From the NCBI GenBank assembly GCA_938092135.1, contig CALLJL010000002.1:226144-290143 (forward strand): a stretch of 64,000 nucleotides of DNA, in the 5' to 3' direction. Position 1 is the stretch's first letter. Every line of letters starts with the position of its first letter. The notes beneath the pieces were generated by a model. That model saw only the letters and a list, made by a program, of their open reading frames with translations. It made no database searches and was not told the DNA's origin. Of this stretch, positions 52,211 to 61,495 are shown one piece after another. The DNA is from an uncultured bacterium (lineage in GTDB: Bacteria > Acidobacteriota > Aminicenantia > Aminicenantales > CALLJL01). A program made the translations under genes and the position numbers.

Positions 52211-54288
52211 TTAAATGACATAAGTAATCTTTATGAAAAAGGTATGACCCTGTGTTCCTCTCTCCCCTATTCTGGCCGTCCCTTTTTGATAGGCCAACTG
52301 AATCAGACCAAAGGGAGGCTTGAAGCGGTAAACAAAAAGAAATTGTAGATTCTTCTTATCGATAGCTGAGTTGGTTTGATAAAAGAGTTTAAAGAAAAGA
52401 TCCTTGGTGAAATAATAACTGACTCTGAATATATGAATGAAGGTGCTTTCTTTGCGAGGATCAGGGCTAAATTTAAGCCGAGTCAAAAAATATTCCAAGG
52501 AGAAAGCCTCGCCTATTTGACGATTCAAATTTCCTTTAATCATTTTAAACTTGCGTTCAAAATTTTGGCCAAAACCATAAGAAAGCCGGGCCGACTGCCA
52601 TTCTCTCGTATTATAACCGACGATAAGATAAGTCTCGTTGTTCCAGAATTTTTTCTCATACAGCTTATATTCGCTGGTATAATCAAGTCCTAAGGAAAAT
52701 TTGTTGGTCAGGTCAGTTTCTAAGGTTTGATCAATTTGCCAGCTACGGAGAACGCCATCCACTCCCCAATAGATATTATAGTTGGAATCATAAGAAACTC
52801 TTTCAATGAGACATTTTTTTATCCAGAAAGTCTTGCTTAGAGCCGAATCTAATTCCCGGCGGTTATCGTCCCGAATAAAACCAACGGCGTTGGCATTATC
52901 AGCGAAGTATCTTCCTAAATACGTGTAGCGAACATGAAAATGGGAGGTAGCCGAATCATAGCTTGGTCTTAGAAAAAAAGCGAATATATCCTGACTGAAT
53001 TCCCCATAGCTGGCCGCAAACTGACCTGTAAATTTAAAGGTCTCGGTGAAATAAAGAGACATATCCAGGCCTAAATCACCTCTATTTTCCCCTTGAGTAT
53101 ATTTATTAGCCACCAAGAACCCTAAGGTAGATGATTTGAAGATGTCTTTTTTCAAACGAAAAACAGTAAAATTGGCTTCAGCCTCGCTGCTTAAATCGTT
53201 TTTCTTAGTCAAAACGGTTAAACCTGAAAATTCATAGCCGGCCGATTTACCATAAAACTTAAGTCCACCACTTATGTTGCCGATACGCCGGGAATAAAAA
53301 AGAGGAATTCTTTGCCGATAAATTTCTGATCCCTCGAGGAAAAATTTCTCTTTTCAGGTAAATTAAGTTCAAAGCGCGTTAGATTAACCTGCTCCTGATC
53401 AGCTTCAACGGTAGCAAAGTCAGGATTCAACGTAAAATTGGTTGATATGGCCTGGGAAAAGGCATATCTTATATCCAGCCCGAATTCAACCTCACTCGCT
53501 TTTCCTTCTTCGGCTTTGCCAATAAGATGAGGAATAATTTGGTATCTTTTCTCGGCCGCTTCCAGATTAAGCCCGATAAGATCACCATATTGGGAAACTT
53601 TAAAAGGAGACTCAAGGGAGCCAGCCCAGAAATCAAGCTCTAACAAACGTGGTATCGATCGCCCGACATTAAGTCCCCAGGTCAGGTTTTCACCTGGTTT
53701 GAATTTCAAGCAGCTCAAATCAATGGCTATTTCTGCTGTCCAGCCAAATTCTGTTCTGCTGGCAGCCGAGCGCCAGGAGCCATCCCACGTATTATCATTA
53801 ATCAATCCATCTTCAGTTACCCGGCCATCAAGCTGAGTTCCTAATAAATTGGTCAGGAAATAATAACAATTTCTATGGTCATGAAAGGTATCAATAAAAA
53901 TGGCCACCGCATCATCCTCTTTTAAATCAGCATCTCGCTTAGTCAAATGACTGGCCATTTTGTCTGGCTCATCGTCATAGCATTCAAACCCGAAATAAAT
54001 ATTCTTTTGATCATAAAGAATGGAGACAAAGGTTGGAAAAGTTGCCGGCTGACCTTTGCGGGGCTGAAATTGAAGAAAAGGGCCAATTTTTTCTGCCTGA
54101 TGCCAGCTTTTCTCTTCCAGCCGCCCGTCAATTTCTATTTTTTCATTGATGCCAAGGGGACGAGCGTAGCGATTCTCGTTAAAGGAAAATGCCTCGACGC
54201 TGAAGAAAATTAAAAGGCTAATCAAAGAGAGAAGAAGAGCCGGGATAAGGGGAATAAATCTCAGCTTATTTCTCTTAGGAAAAAACAT
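52211..54288 (-). pseudogene. DUF5916-type outer-membrane protein gene, split by a frameshift
   Basis: Two ORFs, 53272-54288 and 52211-53212, are pieces of one gene. The first has a signal peptide and a CBM9-like sugar-binding domain (FGFECYDDEPDKMASH, AIFIDTFHDHRNCYYF) and breaks after NLPEKRNF. Reading the next frame gives LEGSEIY then PLFYSRRIGNISGG, the expected DUF5916 continuation, into a C-terminal beta barrel ending TFFIKITYVI. Adding one base to the A5 run at 53339-53343 (plus strand) restores the full frame of about 690 residues. The lesion may be real or a sequencing error; the rest of the protein looks well conserved. Confidence 0.85.
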
Positions 54289-54555
54289 TTTAAATAGTTT
54301 AAAAATATATCAAAAAAAAGGGCAATTGAAATATTTTGCCGGCTTGGAAAAATTTTATTTTGAAATGGAAGATTTATTTAGAGATACTAAAACTTCTATT
54401 TTAGTTAAAAAAGAAACCTAGGGAATTAAAAAATTAGATTAAAAAAAGAATTAATGACCGTTTAATAAAGGGAAAAAAACGAAACAAAAAAATAATATGA
54501 TCTCAGCAATCCCTTAATTTTAAGTGTTAAGTTAAAGATTCTCAAATAAGAAAAT

Positions 54556-55695
54556 TCATGAATCAGCATATATCTGCTCTTTTATCCTGATTTTACGTTC
54601 TTTTAATCCCTGCAGAATGAAAGCGAAACACTCTTCGTTCAACCCCAAAAATTCTGGGGCAATTATCCCTTTGGTCTCAATCAAGCCTTCAGCTAAAGCT
54701 CTGACTATCATGGTTGCTGTATAACCTGTTGTCCGAGCCATGCTGTGAATTCCGGTTTCCTGGTCAAATCGATCCAGAAGGTCAAAGATTAAGCCAAAGG
54801 AACGGCCATTTTTTTCCCCTTCAGCGATAATTCTCATCACCGTTAGATCTTCTTCACCCGGTCTCAATTTAAGTCGAGAAAAAAGAATTTGGGTGGTTAC
54901 CTCTCGAGGAATAACCTCTTTTCCATCTATCCTCACAGGCTGGGCATCAAAAAATCCAGCCTCTTTAAGGATGGCCATTTTTTCCCGATGCCCTGGATAG
55001 CGAAGCGTCTTTTCTTTCATGTTCGGATAAGGCAAAGTGTGCAGAAGTGTTCTCAACCCATCGGTATAAAAAGCTTCAAGAGTTCCCAAATCCTCAAATT
55101 CAACCAATTCTGGTTCTGAAAGAGCTGGTTTTATTTTAATCTGTCCATCTTCCTTATATCGGGCAGGCCGAACATATTCTTCAATGACATCAGAGGGAGA
55201 AAAAACAGTTTTATATTCAAAGGGCCAGGTTCTAACCACAGGCAGACCACCCACATAAATAGCTAATGAATGAGCCTTATCCATTTTGGTCAGGGCATAA
55301 GCGGCCAGCATATTACTCAGGCCAGGAGCCACTCCAGCATCGATAATGGCTGTAACTCTCTTTTCCTTGGCTAAATCATCAAGTTTCAATGGATCTTCAG
55401 ACGAAAAAGTTATATCTACAACCGTTTTACTCTCCTCGATGCAGGCTTTCAAAATCCTAAAGCCAAGATTGCCCGGCAGGGCATTGACGACCAAATCATA
55501 GGGCTTTACAACTTTCTTCAATTCATCGGAATTGCATAAATCTTTCTCATAAGCTTCAACCAACCCTTTATCTTTAAGTTCCTGAAGAACCTCTTTTCTC
55601 ATATCCACGCCCGAAACTTCAAATCTCTTATCCTTAAGTAAATCAAGGGCAATGGCTTTTCCAATTAGCCCTAAACCGAGAATGATTATTTTCAT
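54556..55695 (-). CDS. Saccharopine dehydrogenase family protein
   Basis: This 379-residue NAD(P)-dependent enzyme has an N-terminal Rossmann fold (MKIIILGLGLIGKAIALDLL) and LVVNALPGNLGFRILKACIE near residue 70. A C-terminal saccharopine-reductase-type domain follows (DAGVAPGLSNMLAAYAL near 118, YVGGLPVVRTWPFEYK near 155, FYTDGLRTLLHTLPYPN near 213, ARTTGYTATMIVRALAEG near 330). The family includes lysine-pathway enzymes and carboxynorspermidine-type dehydrogenases; the substrate cannot be told here. It has no obvious pathway partners nearby. Confidence 0.88.
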   Translation of the reverse strand: MKIIILGLGLIGKAIALDLLKDKRFEVSGVDMRKEVLQELKDKGLVEAYEKDLCNSDELKKVVKPYDLVVNALPGNLGFRILKACIEESKTVVDITFSSEDPLKLDDLAKEKRVTAIIDAGVAPGLSNMLAAYALTKMDKAHSLAIYVGGLPVVRTWPFEYKTVFSPSDVIEEYVRPARYKEDGQIKIKPALSEPELVEFEDLGTLEAFYTDGLRTLLHTLPYPNMKEKTLRYPGHREKMAILKEAGFFDAQPVRIDGKEVIPREVTTQILFSRLKLRPGEEDLTVMRIIAEGEKNGRSFGLIFDLLDRFDQETGIHSMARTTGYTATMIVRALAEGLIETKGIIAPEFLGLNEECFAFILQGLKERKIRIKEQIYADS

Positions 55696-55911
55696 GCTTT
55701 CCTCCCTTAAGATTTAGATAAGAAAGGATTAAATCAAGGAAGGGAAAATCAGGCTATAAACCGCTGAATTGATCTATGTAAAGAATGAAGGGAAATAAAC
55801 ATTGACCCCGAAAAATGAAATTATTCATCTCCTCTCGGCCATTTATCATTTTTTAATAATATATCAAATAATATCTAAGTTCAAAACAAAAGATGGTTAA
55901 TTTTTTAGCCT

Positions 55912-56507
55912 TTATCTAGTTTTTAAAATCAGATTTGGCCAGCCCTTTTTTCTGGCATGGACAATTAACCAAAAAATCAAGGTAATGGCCAAATTATCAG
56001 GTAAAGCTTCCGAGTAAAAAGAGGAATAAAAAATTATAGAAATGCCCCAGGCCAAGCTTTCATAGCCCTTAGCTATAAGCGAAATAAGACCAAAGGTGGA
56101 GATCAGGAGACTCAGCGTAATCATTAAAAAGGCAATTGCTGGGCGGTATTTTTTCGGTAATTCTTTTCCCCTCGCTTGAAGAGCTGATTGAATTCTCTGA
56201 TTTAAGGCGGGAATAAAGCCAGTTCCAGTTTGAAGGAAGGTTTCGAATAAAACGATTAGATAGATGAGAAAAAGAAATTGCCAATTAATTTTCTGGAGAA
56301 CAAAATAGGCCAGAGCTTCCGCTGAAAGCACTTCAGGATAAAAACTTATGACGCCAAAAAGAAAAAGAATCTGGGCCTAAGACCGACAAGGCTAGCGATA
56401 ATTCCAGATACGATGGCCTCTTTTCTTTTTCCCAGATAATGAAGACAAAAAAGAACACTAGGAATAACACTTAAGTTATATAAAGCATATTTAATTCTTC
56501 CCAAGGC
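55912..56507 (-). pseudogene. YkvI-like membrane transporter remnant, truncated and frameshifted
   Basis: Reading the minus strand gives ALGRIKYALYNLSVIPSVLF, then LHYLGKRKEAIVSGIIASLVGL, then a stop; in the next frame follows GVISFYPEVLSAEALAYFVLQ and the C-terminal membrane helices to 55912. Together they match the C-terminal half of YkvI-type transporters. The break is at the A5 run 56356-56360 (plus strand), and one extra base would join the frames. The N-terminal half of the gene is missing because a stop lies at 56508-56510. This makes true decay more likely than a single error. Confidence 0.7.
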
Positions 56508-56913
56508 TTACCCGGGCAAAGTAAACCTACATGCAAATTTATCTTTAATCTGGGAACCAAATTTGATGATAGAGGCTATAATGAAATTTATAATCTTTTG
56601 ACTTTGAATTTAATCTTTTTTAAAAAAATAAATAAGCCTATTTTTGAACAGGATTTCTGTCATTATGAAGGAAAAGATTATTTTTCATCCTCAAATTGAA
56701 TAAGCTAAAACAACCAAAAGGTTAGATTAATAACTACCTTGCATTAAATCATCCTCAAACTAGAAATTTTTTACTGTTCAATCGGCTAAATTAATGGGCA
56801 ATTTAAATTAAGGTTCGCGAAAATTGAGATTGGAAAGGAAAAGTTGTTTATCCCAATAAATTTCAGATTTAAAGAATTACCGAAAAAATTTTTTATTCTA
56901 ATTTAAAAAAATA

Positions 56914-56942
56914 TTGCAAGGCATTTTTTTATAGGATATAAT
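56914..56942 (+). promoter_or_regulatory. Sigma-70 promoter for the SAM-riboswitch leader
   Basis: TTGCAA (56914-56919) and a perfect TATAAT (56937-56942) are 17 bases apart. Transcription would start near 56949, about 20 bases before the aptamer. The spacer 56508-56913 upstream holds no gene that I can see. Confidence 0.75.
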
Positions 56943-56967
56943 TTTAGTTTGGTGTTGGCGTTCTCAT

Positions 56968-57087
56968 CCTCTCATCCAGAGAGGCGGAGGGTTAACGCGC
57001 CCGGTGAAGCCCGGCAACCTGCTTCTTATTGAAGCAAGGTGCCAATAGCGTTGAGTTTCGGTGCAAGCCGAAACGAAAGATGAGGGG
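56968..57087 (+). promoter_or_regulatory. SAM-I (S-box) riboswitch aptamer
   Basis: The leader carries the complete S-box core. P1 is a 9-bp stem (CCTCTCATC at 56968-56976 with GATGAGGGG at 57079-57087, one G-U pair). P2 begins with AGAGAGGCGGAGGG, and the conserved CCGGTGAAGCCCGGCAACC, AAGGTGCCAAT and GAAAGATGAG follow. These are the diagnostic S-adenosylmethionine-binding positions. It precedes a SAM synthetase gene, so high SAM should lower expression. Confidence 0.95.
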
Positions 57088-57103
57088 AGTGGGGCAAAAG
57101 CGA

Positions 57104-57268
57104 AAATCGCCACCAGGTCCCGCTCCTCTCGAGCCGAAGAGAGGCGCCACGCCAGAAAGAGGGAGCGGAGACCTCGGTGGAAATGCTACCGCTTCTATTA
57201 AATTCATTTAATTTAATAAAGCCCTCCCACCTGGTAGCCGTTCCTGAAATCAATCTCTCGGAAGGAGG
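57104..57268 (+). promoter_or_regulatory. Unusual expression platform: three-way junction, hairpin and alternative pairing
   Basis: Downstream of the aptamer, CCACC (57110-57114), GGTC (57116-57119) and CCGCTCC (57120-57126) pair with GGTGG (57176-57180), GACC (57170-57173) and GGAGCGG (57162-57168). Inside are hairpins TCTC/GAGA (57127-57142) and GGCG/CGCC (57143-57153), giving a three-way junction. Next, GCTACC (57185-57190) pairs with GGTAGC (57233-57238) around a strong hairpin (57191-57222). The GGTGG could instead pair with CCACC at 57227-57231. CCTCC (57223-57227) can cover the GGAGG ribosome site at 57264-57268. This suggests translational switching. No U-tract terminator is seen. Confidence 0.55.
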
Positions 57269-57273
57269 TAAAA

Positions 57274-58464
57274 ATGTCGTCCTTTAATTTTGAAGTTAGG
57301 GCTGGCCAAGATTTGCTGGTCGAACAAAAATCTGTGGAAATTGTCGAACGCAAGGGAAAGGGCCATCCCGATTCCCTTTGTGATGGAGCCGCTGAAAAAC
57401 TTTCAGTCTCCCTTTCTCACATCTATCGTCAGGAAGTAGGCAGAATCCTTCACCATAATGTGGATAAAGCTGTTCTGGTCGGTGGAAGTTCTCAATGTTC
57501 CTTTGGCGGGGGCAAAGTAATTAAACCAATCAAGCTCTTCATTGTCGGCCGAGCCGAAGAAGAATATGAGAACAAAAAACTCTTCGATCCAGAAAGACTT
57601 GAAACTGAAATAAAAGAATGGCTGATGAAACAAGTCCGATATCTTCGACCTGAGCATTTAGAGATAAAGCTTATGATGCGTTGCGGTAGCGTTGATTTAA
57701 GAAAAATCTTTGTAGACGAAAATCAGCCGCCCCGAGCCAATGATACCTCCTTGGCCGTGGCTCATGCGCCTCTCAGCGAGCTGGAGAAATTGGTTTTAGA
57801 AACTGAAAAATTTCTTAATAGTCCGGAGGGGAAAAATAAATTTCCAGCCCTGGGTGAAGATATAAAAATTATGGGGGTTCGCCATGGAGAAAGCATAAAC
57901 CTTACCTTAGCGGCCGCCTTTGTAGCTTCCCAGGTTCCCAACCGAGAAAAATATGAAGAGATAAAAAGCGAGGTGGTTAATTATCTTCAAAAGGAATTTG
58001 TCCCAAAATACACCAGCCGCCCGGTATCAATCAAAATCAATAATGCTGATACTGAAGATTCAGCTTATATTACGGTCACTGGAACGAGCGCTGAAGCCGG
58101 CGATGATGGCCAGGTGGGTCGGGGTAATCGCGCTTGCGGTTTAATCACTCCCTGTCGCCCGATGAGTCTGGAGGCGATAGCGGGTAAAAATCCAGTGAGT
58201 CATGTGGGCAAAATATACAGCATCATGAGTCAGCTCATTGCTAATCGGATTGTTGAGCAAATACCTGAAACCAAGCAAGTTTACGTCTATATGGTGAGTC
58301 GAATTAATGAACCTATCACCGAGCCACAGGCGGTCAATGTGGAGTTGTGGGGCGTTGAGGCCAGCAAGGTAAAAGCTGAAATTAAAGCCATTACTAATGA
58401 AATCCTTAAGAGCTGGAAGGAAATAAGAGATGGCTTCCTTGAAGGCCGCTGGCCAATCTATTAG
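57274..58464 (+). CDS. mat: Archaeal-type S-adenosylmethionine synthetase
   Basis: This 396-residue enzyme makes S-adenosylmethionine from methionine and ATP. It belongs to the archaeal MAT family (COG1812), not bacterial MetK. It has [20 protein letters not shown] near residue 20, [13 protein letters not shown] near 75, [12 protein letters not shown] near 135, [20 protein letters not shown] near 258 and [20 protein letters not shown] near 282. The start has GGAAGGAGG about 5 bases upstream and an S-box riboswitch in the leader. Its stop overlaps that of the convergent membrane-protein gene. Confidence 0.95.
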   Translation: MSSFNFEVRAGQDLLVEQKSVEIVERKGKGHPDSLCDGAAEKLSVSLSHIYRQEVGRILHHNVDKAVLVGGSSQCSFGGGKVIKPIKLFIVGRAEEEYENKKLFDPERLETEIKEWLMKQVRYLRPEHLEIKLMMRCGSVDLRKIFVDENQPPRANDTSLAVAHAPLSELEKLVLETEKFLNSPEGKNKFPALGEDIKIMGVRHGESINLTLAAAFVASQVPNREKYEEIKSEVVNYLQKEFVPKYTSRPVSIKINNADTEDSAYITVTGTSAEAGDDGQVGRGNRACGLITPCRPMSLEAIAGKNPVSHVGKIYSIMSQLIANRIVEQIPETKQVYVYMVSRINEPITEPQAVNVELWGVEASKVKAEIKAITNEILKSWKEIRDGFLEGRWPIY

Positions 58465-59099
58465 CCTCTTTTTTCTTTCAACCAGCCGACCAAAGGAGGA
58501 AGCCAGCAAAGATTAGCAGCTATTGTTTCTAAGGCCGTAAAAACCTGGGTGGTCGGGGCAAAGCCAGCCAAACGAGCTGTAAACAAGCCCATTGGCACCA
58601 ACAGAATAATCAAAAGGCTGGCGAGCATAACCGGGTTCCGAAAATAGCTTTTTAAGGCCCTAGACCAGAACCTTTCTTGATGATAATAAAAAACCAAACC
58701 AGAAATGCTGGCCCCTATCTGATCGCTCAGCGCATAAAAATAAGGTATATAAAACCCTTGCCATCCATAGATATTAACGCCCATAAAGCGACTCAGCCAA
58801 TCTATAAGCCAGGGGAAAATCAGGCCAATTATCTTCCCCCAGCCGTAAGCCAGAGCTAAGGAAGACTGGGCCTGCCGCCGTCGCTGGCGGAGAACATAAA
58901 TTCCTTCAAAGAGACTTTCACCTTCTCCAGATAGGGTTCGAACTATCCATTGTCCGACACCGCTTCTTTGAAAGCCAAATTGATCCAAGAGGAAACCAAG
59001 AAATAAACCACCGACATAGCCACTAAGGGTAAACTTAATAAGCTCTCCGAATTCTTTCTGTTTCTCGCTGAGCATTTTTTTGTTATTATCTTTTTCCAT
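58461..59099 (-). CDS. Hypothetical multi-pass membrane protein
   Basis: This 212-residue integral membrane protein has a charged N-terminus ([17 protein letters not shown]) and about four or five membrane segments ([68 protein letters not shown]). Between them, [21 protein letters not shown] is a charged loop. I do not recognise the family. It is convergent with the SAM synthetase gene; the two stop codons overlap (TTAG). The Met start is the first codon after a stop. Confidence 0.75.
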   Translation of the reverse strand: MEKDNNKKMLSEKQKEFGELIKFTLSGYVGGLFLGFLLDQFGFQRSGVGQWIVRTLSGEGESLFEGIYVLRQRRRQAQSSLALAYGWGKIIGLIFPWLIDWLSRFMGVNIYGWQGFYIPYFYALSDQIGASISGLVFYYHQERFWSRALKSYFRNPVMLASLLIILLVPMGLFTARLAGFAPTTQVFTALETIAANLCWLPPLVGWLKEKRG

Positions 59100-59116
59100 T
59101 TTTAAAATATTTTGGC

Positions 59117-59556
59117 CTCAGTCAAAATTAAAAAGCAAAAGATTTTTAACCAGCAAATAATGATGGCCGGTAGCGTGATCAATTAAAATTTCTTCATAAT
59201 TAAAGAAATTTCTGCCGCCTTTTCAGCTTTTAGATTTTTAATCATCTCGAAAATGTAAGTGAATTTAAATTAATTTCCTTGGAGATGGCTAAGCGAAAAT
59301 TAGCAATTGTTATTTCCTCAAGCCAGCCTGCCGGGTCCCCCTTAATCTTGGCCATCAACCAAAAGATAAGCCAAGGATAAGAACATCCCGGCATCGGATA
59401 AGCAGCACCAGTATGCCCTATTGATTGGCTTTGGGAAAAGCGCGGATGAGCGGTAAAGCGAGCTTTTCCATTTCGAGCTGATTGGCATAAATGAAATCGC
59501 CATGGAAATGATTGAGCGCAGGCGGCAACTACCCTCTGAATGGCTGCCTGGATTTA
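59117..59556 (-). pseudogene. Unidentified decayed coding remnant
   Basis: The minus strand carries a protein-like stretch, VVAACAQSFPWRFHLCQS, then SQSIGHTGAAYPMPGCSYPW and EEITIANFRLAIS, ending in a stop near 59243. A frame-shifted continuation (EEILIDHATGHHYLLVKN) runs to about 59117. There is no start, and stops lie upstream (near 59560). The composition is that of a decayed C-terminal part of an enzyme, but I cannot name its family. It abuts the DMT remnant. Confidence 0.4.
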
Positions 59557-59563
59557 AGTAACG

Positions 59564-60211
59564 CTATTTTAAGGCCGGAAATATGATTTCAGCAAGGCTA
59601 AAAGTAATTCCCAGATAGGCAAGTGGTTTAATTTTTTTTCCTGAAAATAAAAAAGAGAAAGAAAAATGGCCGACATAATCGGGGCAGCTTGATTAATCGG
59701 AAAAACAACAGGCTCTGGAAGTTGGTTCAAAGCTTTCATCAAGAAGAAATTGCCAGCCCCACTTCCAGAAGCAGCTAAAGCGCTAGGGGAAACTACTTTT
59801 TTAGGTAATTGAGCTTATTTTAAGATTAAAAAGAGAAGAAAAATAAAAGATCCAGAAAAAAGGCCGGAAAAAGGTGAAACCAAAGATTAATCACGGCCAA
59901 GGGGGCCGCTGCTGCCTGTGAAATCTGGGGAATCCCGGTAACAAAGAAGCTGGTCGCAAGAAAAATTATCCATCGGGTAAAAAGACCGGTCTTTCTGGTT
60001 TTTTCTGTTGAGCCAGCAAGAGAAATTAAAATAAGACCCAAAATAATGAAGATAATTCCGAGGTCAATAAAAGTAGAGACTGGGCGTTTCCAAAAGATAA
60101 TGGAGAAAAAAAAGGATTAAGAAAGGTCATCGTGTAAATAGAAAAGGTCAAAGCATAATGGCCAATAACCCGTGCCTTAAGAAAAAAGAAATAGGCAGAG
60201 GCCCCGTCCAT
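59564..60211 (-). pseudogene. DMT/EamA-type transporter remnant with frameshifts and lost N-terminus
   Basis: Reading across frames gives DGASAYFFFLKARVIGHYAL, TFSIYTMTFLNPFFFSIIFW, LGIIFIILGLILISLAG, then FLMKALNQLPEPVVFPINQA and LGITFSLAEIIFPALK before a TAG. These are typical drug/metabolite transporter helices. Frame breaks fall in the A8 run at 60106-60113 and the T8 run at 59632-59639 (plus strand), and each is healed by one added base; a further break lies near 59800-59830. The N-terminal part is missing: the frame begins abruptly at 60211, where it meets the ceramidase remnant. Confidence 0.7.
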
Positions 60212-61277
60212 TAGAATAACCTATTGTCATCAGGTCAGGCCATTTTTCCTGAAGCTTCAACCCATGAGAACAGAAAGGCTCACCCAGCCAAGCTATTATT
60301 TTCATCTCGCCGATTCTCAGAGCCTTAAGGGGGACATTGTCCATCCAGGGATGAGAGAGATAATGGTCATAGGTTTTTTCAACCTTTTTTCTCCAAATAT
60401 TCGTAACACTTTTAGCGTTAGGAAATTGTTTATTAGCCTCCAAGGCCGCTTCTAATTCCTTATCCAAATCTTCTTTTGTTCCTTAACACCAAGATCAACC
60501 TGACGGATAAAATTGGCATATTTTAATGACTTTAAGGCCCGACCGGCAACGATACTTCCGCAGAGATTATAATCAGCTCGAATATTGCCAAGTCGACGAT
60601 TTAAATAGCTCACCGGATCTATATCGCCAAAAAACCTAGGAAAACATGGCCACCAAAGCCAAACCATTCTAAGGCCTTCACTGTCGGTCCAGGCCAATAA
60701 GAGGAAATCTCCTTGGTTGGGTCAAGAGTTGCAGGATGACAGGCCTAATTCAGAAGAAAAATCTGTTTTCTCTTTAATTTAAAGACACTATCTCGTAAGT
60801 AAGGATCAATTTCCTGGAAATTTGCCGAGACGGCGATTGTATCCAATGGGTTCAATGGCCTCAAGATGACGACCGAAACTTGCCGATTCCGGCGCCCGGA
60901 CCGCCCTGGTCGCGCCTTCAATCAGGCAGGTAGCGAGCGAACATAATTCCGGTTAATTTCGCCCAGCCCGAAAAGGGATCGAACTGCCGGTCCTGAATGG
61001 GTTTGAGTGCAAGCCAGAAGGATATTCTGAAAGACAATTCCCAATTTTCTGGCTATCCTTTTTCTTATTTTGTCGGCTTGCTCAACCCTTAGGCTTAAAA
61101 GATCAAGCCTCAGGAGAAGCAAATCATTTTTTTCGTTCTGGAGATAAAAAGCCCTTGCCCTAAGATCATCAGCCGCCTTGATCGATCGTCGGTTGAGATA
61201 AAACCAAAACTGGCTAAATCAGTGCCCAGTAGCGGCGTGATTTTTTTCTCGCCCTAGCCGGCTTTTAATTGACCCAT
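60195..61277 (-). pseudogene. Neutral/alkaline ceramidase-like pseudogene
   Basis: The ATG at 61277 has GGAGAAGGG upstream. The frame reads MGQLKAG, a TAG at codon 8, then GEKKITPLLGTDLASFGF, and in shifted frames FYLNRRSIKAADDLRARAF, ILLACTQTHSGPAVRSLFG, IEPIGYNRRLGKF, another TAG just before ACHPATLDPTKEIS, FGDIDPVSYLNRR, and finally MKIIAWLGEPFCSHGLKLQ to MTIGYSNG. These match the neutral ceramidase family, which splits ceramide or similar N-acyl amides. At least five frame breaks and two in-frame stops make it non-functional. The C-terminal part is lost at the junction with the transporter remnant. Confidence 0.78.
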
Positions 61278-61383
61278 CCCTTCTCCTTTCAATTAAAATT
61301 AAATGCTAAAATTGATTAAGATTTTTAAAATTTATTTAATTCTCACCCCTTAATCTTTAATTTAAACAATGTTTTATTATTCC

Positions 61384-61399
61384 TGGCTTGTCAACTGCA
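61384..61399 (+). promoter_or_regulatory. Sigma-54 (-24/-12) promoter candidate upstream of the activator gene
   Basis: TGGCTTGTCAACTGCA has GG (61385-61386) and GC (61397-61398) exactly 10 bases apart, as sigma-54 requires, with good TGGC and TGCA flanks. It lies 97 bases before the activator ATG, consistent with autoregulation. Confidence 0.5.
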
Positions 61400-61495
61400 T
61401 TAATTAAAAAGACTAATTTTTATTCTGAAAATGAAAGAATTGATGTTTTAAGGATTTTATTGTAATGAAATAAAAATAAAGGGTTGGCCAATAAA

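Noticed and set aside
57104..57240. T-box or cobalamin riboswitch after the SAM aptamer
   Set aside because: GGTGG...ACCGC and GGAGCGGAGACC recall pieces of these families, but the rest of their conserved cores is absent.
60195..61277. Amber (TAG) recoding in the ceramidase-like gene
   Set aside because: Two in-frame TAGs are seen, but there are also at least five frame breaks and a missing end, and TAG ends normal genes here (carbamate kinase, SAM synthetase).
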